NCBI GenBank assembly: GCA_026386955.1
Contig: JAPLMQ010000195.1
Span: 1 to 51,284 of the forward strand
DNA from: Planctomycetota bacterium
GTDB lineage: Bacteria; Planctomycetota; Phycisphaerae; Phycisphaerales; Phycisphaeraceae
Length of the DNA: 51,284 nucleotides
Direction: 5' to 3'
The position numbers and the translations under genes were made by a program. Of the stretch, positions 9,198 to 18,627 are shown one piece after another. Under the pieces are notes generated by a model, which worked only from the letters and a program-made list of their open reading frames with translations, was not told the origin of the DNA and made no database searches. Every line of letters starts with the position of its first letter. The stretch's first letter is position 1.

Positions 9198-10127
9198 ATG
9201 AAGAACCCGAAACTGCACGACACCCTCCACGGCGTCTGGTCGGCCACGCCCACGCCCTTCACCGCGTCGATGGGTCTCGACCTCGCCTCCATCGACCGCA
9301 TGGTCGAGCACCACGTCCGCCTGGGCGTGAAGGGGCTCTTCCTCGCGGGCACCTGCGGCGAGGGCGCGTGGATGACCAACGACCAGCGCCGCCGGCTGGT
9401 GGAGCGCGTCGTCAAGCGCAACCGCGGCCGGATGGCCGTGGCGGTGCAGGTCACCGACAACTCGGCCGCCCGCATCCTCGACAACATCCAGCAGGCGCGC
9501 GAGGACGGGGCCGACATCGCCGTGATCGCCCCGCCCAACTTCATGACGCTCGTCACCCCGCGGCACCTGCTCGACCTCTACCAGACCGCGATCCGCCAGA
9601 GCCCACTGCGGATCGGCATCTACGACCGCGGAGCGCACGGGGCGGTGGTCGTGCCCAACGCGGTGCTCAAGCAGATCTACATGGAGCCCAATGTGGTGCT
9701 GGTGAAGGACAGCTCCGCCGACATGGTGCGGATGAAGCTCGCCCTGGCCGTGCGTGCGAAGCGCCCCGCGCTGCGGCTGCTGACGGGGTGGGAGTTCAAC
9801 ACCGTGCCCTACCTCAAGAACGGGTACGACGGGCTGCTTTTGGGCGGGGGCATCTTCAACGGGGTGCTCGCGGGACGGATCATCGAGGCGGTGAAGGCGG
9901 GCGAGATCAAGCGCGCCGACGCGATCCAGGCCCGGATGAACACGATGATGTACCGCGTCTTCGGCGGCAAGAAGATCACCTGCTGGCTCTCGGGGCAGAA
10001 GCGGCTGCTGGTGGAGATGGGCCTCTTCAGCACGTGGAGGAGCTACCTGAACTACCCGCTCACCGCCTCGTGCGAGAAGGCGATCAAGAAGGTCTTCAAG
10101 GACGACAGGGATGTGCTGCTGCCCTGA
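9198..10127 (+). CDS. Dihydrodipicolinate synthase / N-acetylneuraminate lyase family aldolase
   Basis: A class I aldolase of the DapA/NanA TIM-barrel family, 309 residues (family norm about 290-310). The Schiff-base lysine is Lys170 in VLVKDSS, and Tyr142 in GIYDRG is the expected catalytic tyrosine. The usual GTTGE loop reads GTCGEG. The family cleaves or forms 2-keto-3-deoxy sugar acids, sialic acid or dihydrodipicolinate. Between the toroid-like protein and the sulfatase, a catabolic role on a sugar acid is more likely than lysine synthesis, but this is inference. A -10-like TACACT lies at 9148-9153. Confidence 0.85.
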   Translation: MKNPKLHDTLHGVWSATPTPFTASMGLDLASIDRMVEHHVRLGVKGLFLAGTCGEGAWMTNDQRRRLVERVVKRNRGRMAVAVQVTDNSAARILDNIQQAREDGADIAVIAPPNFMTLVTPRHLLDLYQTAIRQSPLRIGIYDRGAHGAVVVPNAVLKQIYMEPNVVLVKDSSADMVRMKLALAVRAKRPALRLLTGWEFNTVPYLKNGYDGLLLGGGIFNGVLAGRIIEAVKAGEIKRADAIQARMNTMMYRVFGGKKITCWLSGQKRLLVEMGLFSTWRSYLNYPLTASCEKAIKKVFKDDRDVLLP

Positions 10128-10192
10128 GCACCCCCGGCCCCCCGGCCCCCCGGTCCCCCGGTCCCCCGCCTTCGCACCCATCCGGGAGCACC

Positions 10193-11563
10193 ATGCCTCG
10201 ACTCCCCAACATCCTGCTCATCCTCACCGACAACCAAGGCGCCTGGACGCTCGGCTCCCACGGCAACCGCGACATCGCGACGCCCAACCTCGACCGGCTC
10301 GCCGCCCAGGGCATCCGCTTCGCCAGCAACTACTGCGTCAGCCCCGTCTGCTCGCCCTCGCGCGCCACCTGGCTCACCGGGCTCATCCCCTCGCGCCACG
10401 GCGTCCACTGCTACCTCGGCGGGGAACAGCCCAGCGCCGAGCTCGGGCCCGACGCCTACAGCACCATCCGCGAGTTCAAGAACCTCCCGCAGACCCTCGC
10501 CGACTCCGGCTACGAATGCGGCCTCTCCGGGAAGTGGCACCTGGGCGACACGCTGCGCCCGCAACTGGGCTTCACCTCCTGGTTCGCCAAGCTCGCGGGG
10601 CACACGGCGTCGTTCGTCAACGCCGAGGTCGTCGAAGGCGGGCAAACCCGGCGGGAGGAGCGCCACCTCACCGGCGTGATCGCCGACCACGCCATCGAGT
10701 TCCTGCGGCGCAGGCGCGACCGGCCGTTCTTCCTCTACACCGCCTTCAACGGGCCCTACGGCCTGGGCGAGTGGATGCTCAACCCCACCCGCAACGCCTT
10801 CACCGACCACTACGCCGGACGTGACCTCCCCTGCTTCCCGCGCGGCCCGGCCCACCCGTGGGTGCGGCAGACGCGGCCCTTCGTCGGCAACCCCGTCGCG
10901 ATGCGGGCCTACGCCGCGGAGGTGAGCGAGGTCGACGCGCAGGTCGGCCGCCTGCTCGCCGCGCTCGACGAGACGGGGCTCGCGGACGACACGCTCGTGG
11001 TCTTCACGGCCGACCAAGGGCTCAGCGGCGGGCACCACGGCGTCTGGGGCATGAGCGACCACACGCGCCCGATGCACACGTTCGAGGAGACGATGCACAT
11101 CCCGCTGCTCATGCGCCAGCCGGGCGTCATCCCCGCGGGCTCGGTCTTCGCCCCGCGCGTCGCCAACTACGACTTCCTGACCTCCATCCTTGACCACATT
11201 GGCCTCGACCCCGCCGTGCCGGGCTCCCCGGGCGTGAGCTACGCGCCGGCGCTCCGCGGCCAACCCGCGCCGCCAAGGCCCGTCGACACCTTCTTCGAGT
11301 TCGAGCCCGTGCGGACGATCCGCAACGACCGCTGGAAATACACCCAGCGCCACCCAGCAGGTCCCGACGAGCTCTACGACATGGCCAACGACCCGGGCGA
11401 GCGCGTCAACCTCGCGCCCGCCCCCGAGCATGCCGCGACGGTCGCGGAGGCCCGCGATCGCATCGCGCGTTTCGTCGAGCGCTACGGCAATCCCGCGTAT
11501 GACGTCTGGCGCGGCGGGACCAGCAAAGCTGGCCGCGTGCGGGCCGAGCCGGTCAAGGCGTGA
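10193..11563 (+). CDS. Sulfatase (type I, formylglycine-dependent)
   Basis: Hydrolyses sulfate esters, probably from a sulfated polysaccharide. The protein has 456 residues. The N-terminal metal-binding strand NILLILTDNQG has Asp-Asn where many sulfatases have Asp-Asp. The formylglycine motif CSPSR starts at Cys53; it requires a maturase, which is not in this window. Further conserved segments are GKWHLG and the late HHGVWGMSDHTRPM metal/substrate site. No signal peptide is evident, so it may be cytoplasmic. The same frame is open upstream of 10193, but the conserved domain starts there. It lies 65 bases after the aldolase gene, separated by a C-rich stretch. Confidence 0.9.
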   Translation: MPRLPNILLILTDNQGAWTLGSHGNRDIATPNLDRLAAQGIRFASNYCVSPVCSPSRATWLTGLIPSRHGVHCYLGGEQPSAELGPDAYSTIREFKNLPQTLADSGYECGLSGKWHLGDTLRPQLGFTSWFAKLAGHTASFVNAEVVEGGQTRREERHLTGVIADHAIEFLRRRRDRPFFLYTAFNGPYGLGEWMLNPTRNAFTDHYAGRDLPCFPRGPAHPWVRQTRPFVGNPVAMRAYAAEVSEVDAQVGRLLAALDETGLADDTLVVFTADQGLSGGHHGVWGMSDHTRPMHTFEETMHIPLLMRQPGVIPAGSVFAPRVANYDFLTSILDHIGLDPAVPGSPGVSYAPALRGQPAPPRPVDTFFEFEPVRTIRNDRWKYTQRHPAGPDELYDMANDPGERVNLAPAPEHAATVAEARDRIARFVERYGNPAYDVWRGGTSKAGRVRAEPVKA

Positions 11564-11587
11564 TTCTCCCGCAAACTGGAGCCTCCC

Positions 11588-13102
11588 ATGATGAAGTCCA
11601 TGAAGCCTCGGTCCGGATTGGTTTCGTGCCTCGTCGCGTGCGCCACCCTGACGGGATCGGTTGCGATGGCACAAGCGACCAAGCCCTCGGCCAACGCGGC
11701 CGCGAGCCCGACGAAGGCGACGCAGGTCTCCCCGCCGCCCCAATTCGTCTCGCGCCTGCCGCAGCCCGGCAAGACCCTCGTGCTGCCCAAGGGCAAGCCG
11801 GTGACCGTCACGGGCATGACGCTCAAGGGCGGCGGCGCGGTGAAGGAAGACTCCGTCGTGACCCTGACCTGGGACGACAAGGGGCTCGACGCGGTCTTCG
11901 ACAACACGGATTCGGCCATCGCCTCCGAGTTCGCCACGACGCGCGATTCCGTGAAGTTCTGGAAGGACGACAGCGTCGAGCTCCTTCTCGACATCGGCCA
12001 TCGCCACGACACGCGGACGCCTGCGACCCAGCCGATCGAAATCGCCCTGTCCGTCGCCGGGGGCCTGCTCGACGCCAAGGGGCGCGACGTCGGATTCAAC
12101 ATCGAAGGCATCGAGTCGACGGTGGCGCGCACGGAGAAGGGTTGGCGGGCCAGCATCCACATTCCCTGGAAGGGCCTGGGCGCCGAGCCGAAGGTCAACG
12201 AAGTCTGGGGGCTGAACCTCGGCCGGATCGACCACGAGGGCAAGGCCGACGCGAACCCCAAGCACATGTCCTGGAGCCCCTACAGCGGAGCGGACTTCAA
12301 GGAGGTCAATGAATGGGGCCATGTGGTCTTCGCTCCCGCGGATGCGACGCCGGAGAGCGAAGGCGTCAAGGCCGCGGTCGAGGCGATCCGCAAGAGGCAC
12401 GACGACGTCATCGCCGCCACGATCTTCCCGCAGACGGAGAAGACCCTGGCCCTGCCCCAGGGCGAAGCGGTCAAGGCGACGGGCTTCGTGAATATGAACA
12501 CCGACGCCCCGGAACTGCAGCCGACCTCAGCCACGATGAAGTGGACGCCGGAGGCGATCGAGTTCGTCTTCGACTGCACCGACGGCGCCATCGCCGCGGC
12601 CTACAGCGAGCATGACGCCATCAAGATGTGGAAGGACGACTGCGTGGTGGTCTGGCTGGACCCCGGACACACCCACAACACGGAGGGCAAGTTCCTCCAG
12701 ATCATGTGCTCGGCCACGGGCGCGGTGCACGACATCCGCAACGGCGACCCGAAGTTCGACATCGAGGGCCTCAAGTCCGCGGTCGTGCGCACGGACAAGG
12801 GCTGGCAGGCGACGATCAAGATCCCCTGGCAGGGACTTGGCGTCGAGCCTCCAAAACCCGGCGAGGCTTGGGGGTTCAACATGAGCCGGATCGACCAGCC
12901 GGGCGTGTGGGACTACACGAAGACCGACCTCACCACTTGGGCGCCGGGCGCCAAGGACGGGCAGATCGACCGCTGGGGCCACCTGGTCTTCGTTGCCGCC
13001 AAGGCGGGCGCCGACGATCCGGCGTTGAAGCAGGCCCGGCTGGCGATCGACAAGATGCACGAGTCGCGGCGCCAGGCGATCCTGGCGTCGCAGGCCAATT
13101 GA
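11588..13102 (+). CDS. Exported protein with two tandem CBM9-like domains
   Basis: A 504-residue protein with a signal peptide (about residues 1-29, ending AMAQA). Two homologous ~210-residue units follow an Ala-rich linker. Each has a parallel order: TLVLPKG or TLALPQG, FWKDDSVELLLD or MWKDDCVVVWLD, GHRHDT or GHTHNT, IPWKGLG or IPWQGLG, and a closing WGHVVF or WGHLVF. This suits the carbohydrate-binding family 9 fold and an internal duplication. Its likely role is binding glycans outside the cytoplasm, alongside the sulfatase 24 bases upstream. No catalytic domain was seen. Exact CBM family membership needs a profile search. Confidence 0.72.
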   Translation: MMKSMKPRSGLVSCLVACATLTGSVAMAQATKPSANAAASPTKATQVSPPPQFVSRLPQPGKTLVLPKGKPVTVTGMTLKGGGAVKEDSVVTLTWDDKGLDAVFDNTDSAIASEFATTRDSVKFWKDDSVELLLDIGHRHDTRTPATQPIEIALSVAGGLLDAKGRDVGFNIEGIESTVARTEKGWRASIHIPWKGLGAEPKVNEVWGLNLGRIDHEGKADANPKHMSWSPYSGADFKEVNEWGHVVFAPADATPESEGVKAAVEAIRKRHDDVIAATIFPQTEKTLALPQGEAVKATGFVNMNTDAPELQPTSATMKWTPEAIEFVFDCTDGAIAAAYSEHDAIKMWKDDCVVVWLDPGHTHNTEGKFLQIMCSATGAVHDIRNGDPKFDIEGLKSAVVRTDKGWQATIKIPWQGLGVEPPKPGEAWGFNMSRIDQPGVWDYTKTDLTTWAPGAKDGQIDRWGHLVFVAAKAGADDPALKQARLAIDKMHESRRQAILASQAN

Positions 13103-13130
13103 ACCGGTCGGTCGCCGCGGCGATGGCTCC

Positions 13131-15476
13131 TCAGCGCACGATCATCCAGTGGAGCTTCGCATTCTCCGGCGCCGCCTTGTCGAAGGTGACGGTGAAGCCC
13201 TTCTCGGTCTGCGCCGTGACCGCCCGATTGCCCAGCCAGGTCTGCTCGATGAAGACGGCGTAGTCGCCGTCGGCCTCGAGGTTGGGGAAGACGACCTCGA
13301 CGCTGGTCGCGCCGGCCTTCACCGGCAGGCCCTTGCCGCGCAGGTTGCGGGCCGGCTTCTCGTCGCCCGAGAGACCCTTGGCGACCACCGAGCCGCTGAA
13401 GCGGGCGTCCCCGCCGTCGAACTTCAGGTCGCCCGTCTCCTTGGTCACGACGAGCGTCGCGGAGGTGAAGGGCTTGCCCGGCTCGCGCGTGCCGTAGTAC
13501 CAGCGGATCGGCTGCTCGTGGTTGGGCTGCTGGAAGAGCAGAGCCGCGTTGGTGAAGTCGGCCTTGAAGTTGAACCCGACGTCGGCCACGCTGTCGAAGA
13601 CCAGCCCGTTCTCCCAGCCTGCGCGCCCGTCGGCCTGCTTGGGCAGATCCTCGATCTTGGTGACGCCGCCGCGGATCCACATCGCCGCGTAGCGGGAGGT
13701 GCCCCCGCCGCGGGTCTCGTTGGCGAGGTCGATCGCCGGCGCGGGGAAGGCGCTGGGGAGGTGGTCCCACATCCAGATGCGGATGGGCGTGGGCTTGAAG
13801 GGGTCGGGCCCGACGCACTGCTCGACGGCGTCGCCCGGCGCGAAGTCGGAGGGCGTGTTCATGTCCTTGTACGGGGCAAGGCCGATGATGTTCTCGGTCT
13901 TCGCGCCCTTGCCGGGGACGGCCCGGCCGACGTCGGTGGCGTAGGTGCCCGGCGCGATCACGTAGGTGAGCGGGCGGATGTGCCCGTCCCACGTGCCGTT
14001 CTCCTCGCGGTAGAGCGTGGGGCTCTGCATCGGCTTGGCGCCCCACCAAAAGCGCTGGATGGTGATGTCCTTGGTCCCGTCGGGATTGACGGTCAGCGAG
14101 TCGACCTGGTACCACCGGATCTTCGCGTCGCTGTGGGAGATCAGCTCCGACTTCTCGGTGACGCCGAACCAGCGGCCGACGATCGACTGGTCCCAGGGGC
14201 AATCCTTGTCGCCGCGGATCAGGCCGCCCATGCGCAGGCCCAGGCCCTTGGTGACGGTGGTCGGGTAGGTCTTGCCCTCGAAGGTGTACTTGCCGGTGTC
14301 GATGGTGTCCCAGTACGACTCGGCGGGGACGATGATGACCTTGCCCTTGGTGATGGCCTTGCTGGGGTTGAGGTTGATCACCGCGCGGGAGTTGCCGAGG
14401 GTCTCGACGTTCTTGGCGTCGCCCCCCTTGAACTTGAGCGTGCTCTCCTTCCAGTCCACAGCGTCGACGGTGGCGGTGAAGTTGTTGGAGATGCTCTCGG
14501 TGTAGCAGGCGAAGATGTTGCCGTTCTCGTCGCCGCCCGAGGAGTGGATGTTGCTCATGTAGCGGTAGCGGGCGAAGTACATGTAGGTGTCGCCGAGGGC
14601 GTACTGCCAACGATTGAGCATGATGTCGTAGGTCTGGTTGTCGGCGTTGCCCACCTGCGACATCCAAATCACGCCCTCGTTGCTCTTGTTCTGGACGGTG
14701 GTGCCGGCGGGCTGGTCGACGCTGCAGTCGGCGACGAAGTAGGCCAGGTTCTTCACCGGGTCGTAGCCGAGGCTCTTGATGCAGGCGCGGGTGGTGCCGC
14801 GCCCGAGCACGTTGATGAACGCCCCGACGCGCAGCCCGCGGATGGTGCGGACGTAGAACCGGGCGTCGGGCCCGGCCTTGGTCGGCTCGGCGAGGAAGTC
14901 GAGGTAGCTGTTCGACCCGTGGATGATCCGGTTGCTGATGTTCAGCGCGTAGTCGGTGGTCCAGTGCGGGAGGCTCTCCGTGAGCGGCATGCGCAGGGTG
15001 CGGTCGATCGTCACGCCCTGGACCGACGGCGGGCGGATCGTCGTGCCGTCGGCGTTGATCTGGATGACGGTGATGCCCGGCCCGGCCTTCCTCCAGCTCT
15101 TGGTCTCAGCGGGCGGAGCGGGCGTGCGCGGGCTGATCTGGGTCGTGTTCTCCTCGGAATAGAGTGCCCCCGCGCCTGCGGGGACGAGCAGGACGCCGCC
15201 CGAGGTCGCCATCGCCTGCTTGGCCTTGGCGTAGGCCGCCTTGACTTGGTCGCCCGTGCCCAACGGTCCAAACTCTGAGAGGTAGCGGACGCCGGCCCCA
15301 GAACTGGTCACGGCAACCGGGCTCGCCTCGTCGCCGGCGGCGGGCTTCGCGTCGGGCTCGCTGGACGACGGACCGGCGGCCCCGGGCATCTGGGCCTGCG
15401 CGACGCCGGCCACAAAGAGCGACGCGGCTGCGGCCAGCGTCATCACCGTCCAAAGGCAGCGGTTCCTCTTGATCAT
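13131..15476 (-). CDS. Exported beta-helix-like protein with C-terminal beta-sandwich module
   Basis: A 781-residue exported protein with a signal peptide ending near VAQA. After an Ser/Ala linker the fold starts with LSEFGPLGTGDQ...GGVLLVPAGA, the pattern that opens pectate-lyase-3-type beta-helices. The last ~100 residues end NAKLHWMIVR, a C-terminal beta-sandwich type often found on planctomycete and Bacteroidota glycan proteins. The middle is rich in Asn, Gly and aromatic residues. No catalytic residues were assigned. It converges with the CBM9-like gene (28 bases apart). GGAG ten bases upstream supports the ATG at 15476 over an in-frame TTG at 15485. Confidence 0.6.
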   Translation of the reverse strand: MIKRNRCLWTVMTLAAAASLFVAGVAQAQMPGAAGPSSSEPDAKPAAGDEASPVAVTSSGAGVRYLSEFGPLGTGDQVKAAYAKAKQAMATSGGVLLVPAGAGALYSEENTTQISPRTPAPPAETKSWRKAGPGITVIQINADGTTIRPPSVQGVTIDRTLRMPLTESLPHWTTDYALNISNRIIHGSNSYLDFLAEPTKAGPDARFYVRTIRGLRVGAFINVLGRGTTRACIKSLGYDPVKNLAYFVADCSVDQPAGTTVQNKSNEGVIWMSQVGNADNQTYDIMLNRWQYALGDTYMYFARYRYMSNIHSSGGDENGNIFACYTESISNNFTATVDAVDWKESTLKFKGGDAKNVETLGNSRAVINLNPSKAITKGKVIIVPAESYWDTIDTGKYTFEGKTYPTTVTKGLGLRMGGLIRGDKDCPWDQSIVGRWFGVTEKSELISHSDAKIRWYQVDSLTVNPDGTKDITIQRFWWGAKPMQSPTLYREENGTWDGHIRPLTYVIAPGTYATDVGRAVPGKGAKTENIIGLAPYKDMNTPSDFAPGDAVEQCVGPDPFKPTPIRIWMWDHLPSAFPAPAIDLANETRGGGTSRYAAMWIRGGVTKIEDLPKQADGRAGWENGLVFDSVADVGFNFKADFTNAALLFQQPNHEQPIRWYYGTREPGKPFTSATLVVTKETGDLKFDGGDARFSGSVVAKGLSGDEKPARNLRGKGLPVKAGATSVEVVFPNLEADGDYAVFIEQTWLGNRAVTAQTEKGFTVTFDKAAPENAKLHWMIVR

Positions 15477-15589
15477 CACGGGCAAACTCCATGGAGGTTG
15501 AGGGGGAACCCGACAGCATACCCTTCTCCGGTGAACCTCACCCGAGCGGGTCGCGGTCGCGTGTGGAACTTGTGGAATCCGCGCCGCGG

Positions 15590-17212
15590 CTACTTCACCA
15601 CCTCGATGCGAAGCAGCGGAGGCCCCTCGTAGTCGCTCACCGGCTGGCTGATGGGCAGGTTCACCTGCCCCACCCGGGCCTTGCGCTTCACGATCTCGTA
15701 GCCCACGTGGTAGGCCCAGAAGGTGTCGCTCGGCGAGATGCCCCCGCCGACCTCGGTGGGCTTGGGGATCGGGCGGATTTCGCGCCCCGCCGGCGGAAGC
15801 TCGGGGTCACCGATGTACCAAACGCGGTGGCCTGAATCGAGCGCCTGGCGGACCCGCTCGAGCAACGGCTGGGCGCCCTCGGGATGCATCAGGCTGTCGC
15901 GCAGCAGGTCGATGCGGTGGACGCGCAGGTCGTCGATCGTCGGGAGCGTCGACCACGGCGCGGAGCCGCGATAGTAGTAGTCGAAAGCGATGCCCAGGTA
16001 CCAGGGGTGGATGATGACGCAGTCGTTGGGGCTGGCCTCGTTGGCGATGACCCGCGCGATGACGTCCATGTTGGTGATGCGGGTGTGGACGAGATTGAAC
16101 GTCCCACGGGCCGACAGGAGCACGATGGCCGCGACAGCTGCGAGGCGGACGGCCCTCGCGTAGACGTTGCGGCGGATGAGCAGGTCGGCGCCGCGGTCGA
16201 CCAGGACGGCGGTGAAGGCCAGGAAGGTGAGGTAGTACCAAGGCTGGGCCATGATGCCCAAGGTCAGCAGGAAGGAGAAATGGGCCGCGAAGATCAGCGG
16301 CAGGGCCAGCAGGACGAAGAGCGCGCGCCGGCGGCGGCGAGAAGAGTGCCAGCGGAGGCACCCGACGCCGCATCCCAGAAAAACCACGAGTGCCAAGGCG
16401 AACCAAGCCCACGAGAGCCCCCGCAACGGAGCGTCGATCGCCCACCCACAGCGCTGTAGCAGGATGCCCAGGTCAACTTTGCCCCGGATGAAGTCGCCCC
16501 ACGTGCCGGCGCGGTGCAGCGGGCCGAGGATGTAGGGCAGGACGCTCAGGCCCGAGACGAACCCCAGCAGCCCCAGGGCGAGGATGGCGCGGTAGGAGCG
16601 GGCAAGAAGCAGCGACCCCGCGCCGGCCACGCACAGCACGCACAGGACCGTGGAGTTGTAGTAGATCGTGTGGACCGCCAGGAGCGAAGCGGCTGCCGCG
16701 GCGGCGAAGCGGCGGCCGCTGGGGCGATCGACGTAGGCCCAGACCCATCCGATCATCAGGAGCATGGTCAGGATGCCCATGCCGTAGGCGCGCAGGGAGG
16801 TGCCGAAGCGAAGCAGCGTGGGGCTGAGGATGAAGATCGCGAGGAAGACCAACGGCCAGCGCTTGCTCTGCAGACGCGCGATCCAGAGCGCGGCTGCGAG
16901 CTGCCCCAAGCCGACCCATCCGCCCAGCCAGCGGAAGCCTTGGTCCGTATGGGCCAGCCCCGCGGCGATCCAGCCTCGCAAGATGAGGTACCAGACGACC
17001 GGGAAGGAGTCGAAGCAGGCGTAGCGCCAGAGCTCGGCCGGCCCGGAGCGCAAGGACATCCACTTGGTGTTGATCTCGTCGCGCCACAGCGGCCCGACAT
17101 GGGTCTGGGCGACGACGAGCAGGCAGACGAACCAGAACAGCATCAGGCCGCAAGCCAACGTCTCAATGCGCGTGATCCAAGTTGATCGGGTGATGGCCGA
17201 ACGAATCGACAT
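15590..17212 (-). CDS. Multi-spanning GT-C glycosyltransferase (GT39/ArnT-like)
   Basis: A 540-residue integral membrane protein with roughly ten or more predicted spans. The first extracytoplasmic loop holds the acidic pair in PLWRDEINTKW (Asp45-Glu46), the hallmark of polyprenyl-phosphate-dependent GT-C enzymes. The soluble C-terminal ~150 residues contain an NDCVIIHPWYLG segment, as expected for the periplasmic part. It would move a sugar from a lipid carrier to a glycan, lipid or protein. AAGAGA before the ATG supports the start. It is divergent from the sugar C-methyltransferase gene, with a shared ~150-base promoter region. Confidence 0.75.
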   Translation of the reverse strand: MSIRSAITRSTWITRIETLACGLMLFWFVCLLVVAQTHVGPLWRDEINTKWMSLRSGPAELWRYACFDSFPVVWYLILRGWIAAGLAHTDQGFRWLGGWVGLGQLAAALWIARLQSKRWPLVFLAIFILSPTLLRFGTSLRAYGMGILTMLLMIGWVWAYVDRPSGRRFAAAAAASLLAVHTIYYNSTVLCVLCVAGAGSLLLARSYRAILALGLLGFVSGLSVLPYILGPLHRAGTWGDFIRGKVDLGILLQRCGWAIDAPLRGLSWAWFALALVVFLGCGVGCLRWHSSRRRRRALFVLLALPLIFAAHFSFLLTLGIMAQPWYYLTFLAFTAVLVDRGADLLIRRNVYARAVRLAAVAAIVLLSARGTFNLVHTRITNMDVIARVIANEASPNDCVIIHPWYLGIAFDYYYRGSAPWSTLPTIDDLRVHRIDLLRDSLMHPEGAQPLLERVRQALDSGHRVWYIGDPELPPAGREIRPIPKPTEVGGGISPSDTFWAYHVGYEIVKRKARVGQVNLPISQPVSDYEGPPLLRIEVVK

Positions 17213-17270
17213 GAATCTCTTTCAACCGGATGGCGCGGAAGGCGGCATTCTACTGGACCCGGCGAATTCC

Positions 17271-17298
17271 TTGCGTCACCCCCAATGAATGCTAGACT
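17271..17298 (+). promoter_or_regulatory. Possible promoter of the sugar methyltransferase gene
   Basis: TTGCGT at 17271-17276 and TAGACT at 17293-17298 are spaced by 16 bases. If used, transcription would begin after 17300 and the upstream ATG at 17285 could not be the start. That favours translation from 17363. Confidence 0.35.
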
Positions 17299-17362
17299 CG
17301 CGAACGATCCATCCCGGCTCCGCGTCCCGGAGCCGTCACCTCGCGCGAGCATCAAGAATCCG

Positions 17363-18595
17363 ATGAACAGGCGAATCGACCAATGCCGGATCAGCGGGAG
17401 CCGCAACCTGGTCTCGGTCCTCAACCTCGGGGAGCAGGCCTTCACCGGCATCTTCCCCAAGTCGCTCAGCCAGCCGATGCCGACCGGGCCGCTGGAACTG
17501 GTCTGGTGCGCCGAGAGCGGCCTCCTGCAACTGGGCCACTCCTTCGACCCCGTCCAGATGTACGGCGAGAACTACGGCTACCGGTCGGGCCTCAACAACT
17601 CCATGGTCCGCCACCTGACGGAGAAGGCCCGCTACCTCTCGCGCCTGACGGCGCTGCAGCCGGGCGACTTGGTCCTCGACATCGGCAGCAACGACGCCAC
17701 CCTCCTCAAGGCCTACGAGACGCCGGGGCTGCGCAAGCTCGGCATCGACCCCACCGGCCGGAAGTTCGCCGAGTTCTACACCAAGGACATCCAGCTCGTC
17801 CCCGACTTCTTCTCGCGGGACAACTTCGTCTCCGCCATGGGCCAAGCCAAGGCCAAGCTCGTCACCGCCATCTCGATGTTCTACGACCTCGACGACCCGG
17901 TGGGTTTCGCCCGGCAAGTCCACGAGTGCCTCGACGACGAGGGCGTCTGGCACCTCGAGCAGAGCTACATGCCGTCGATGCTGCGGATGACCTCGTACGA
18001 CACTGTGTGCCACGAGCACATCAGCTACTACAGCTTGGGGGCGATCCAGCGCGTGCTCGACGCCGCCGACTTCAAGATCCTCGACGTGGTGATGAACGCG
18101 GTGAACGGCGGCAGCTTCGCCGTCTCGGCGGTGAAGAAGAGGAGCGTCCGCCGGTCCAACCAGCCGGTGATCCAGTGGCTGCTCGCGGAGGAGCGGCGGA
18201 TGGGCCTCGAGACCCCGCGCCCGTTCCGCGACTTCGAGGACCGCGTCTACCAGCATCGCCGGGCGCTGACGTCGTTGATCAAGTGCCTCAACGCCGACGG
18301 GAAGAAGATCCTCGGCTACGGCGCCTCCACCAAGGGCAACGTGCTGCTGCAGTTCTGCGGCATCGGCCCCAACGACCTGCCCTGCATCGCCGACGTCAAC
18401 CCCGACAAGTTCGGCTGCTTCACTCCGGGCACCAACATCCCGATCGTCTCCGAGGCCGAGGCCAAGGCCCAGAAACCTGACTACCTGCTGGTCCTGCCCT
18501 GGCATTTCAAGCCGCACATCCTGCAGCGCGAGGCCGAGTTCCTCGCCGGCGGCGGGCACATGATCTTCCCGCTGCCCGAGATCGAGATCATCTGA
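17363..18595 (+). CDS. NovU/TylC3-type sugar C-methyltransferase
   Basis: A SAM-dependent methyltransferase of 410 residues, matching the size of deoxysugar C-3/C-5 methyltransferases. The order is an N-terminal zinc-binding-like segment, a Rossmann methyltransferase core with VLDIGSNDATLL, a central SYMPSMLRMTSYDTVCHEH block with the catalytic-type HEHISYYS motif, and a C-terminal domain with ILGYGASTKGN. All are typical of the Methyltransf_13/23/14 architecture. The N-terminal CxxC is degenerate (CRISGS instead of CRxCG). An in-frame ATG at 17285 would add 26 residues but lies on a promoter-like element. It likely makes a branched or methylated sugar for surface glycans. Confidence 0.83.
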   Translation: MNRRIDQCRISGSRNLVSVLNLGEQAFTGIFPKSLSQPMPTGPLELVWCAESGLLQLGHSFDPVQMYGENYGYRSGLNNSMVRHLTEKARYLSRLTALQPGDLVLDIGSNDATLLKAYETPGLRKLGIDPTGRKFAEFYTKDIQLVPDFFSRDNFVSAMGQAKAKLVTAISMFYDLDDPVGFARQVHECLDDEGVWHLEQSYMPSMLRMTSYDTVCHEHISYYSLGAIQRVLDAADFKILDVVMNAVNGGSFAVSAVKKRSVRRSNQPVIQWLLAEERRMGLETPRPFRDFEDRVYQHRRALTSLIKCLNADGKKILGYGASTKGNVLLQFCGIGPNDLPCIADVNPDKFGCFTPGTNIPIVSEAEAKAQKPDYLLVLPWHFKPHILQREAEFLAGGGHMIFPLPEIEII

Positions 18596-18627
18596 ACGCG
18601 GGCCGTGATGAGGCCGTCCCGGCGGCG

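Noticed and set aside
10052-12400. A 782-codon antisense frame over the sulfatase and CBM9-like genes
   Set aside because: Shadow frame; the plus-strand proteins are convincing.
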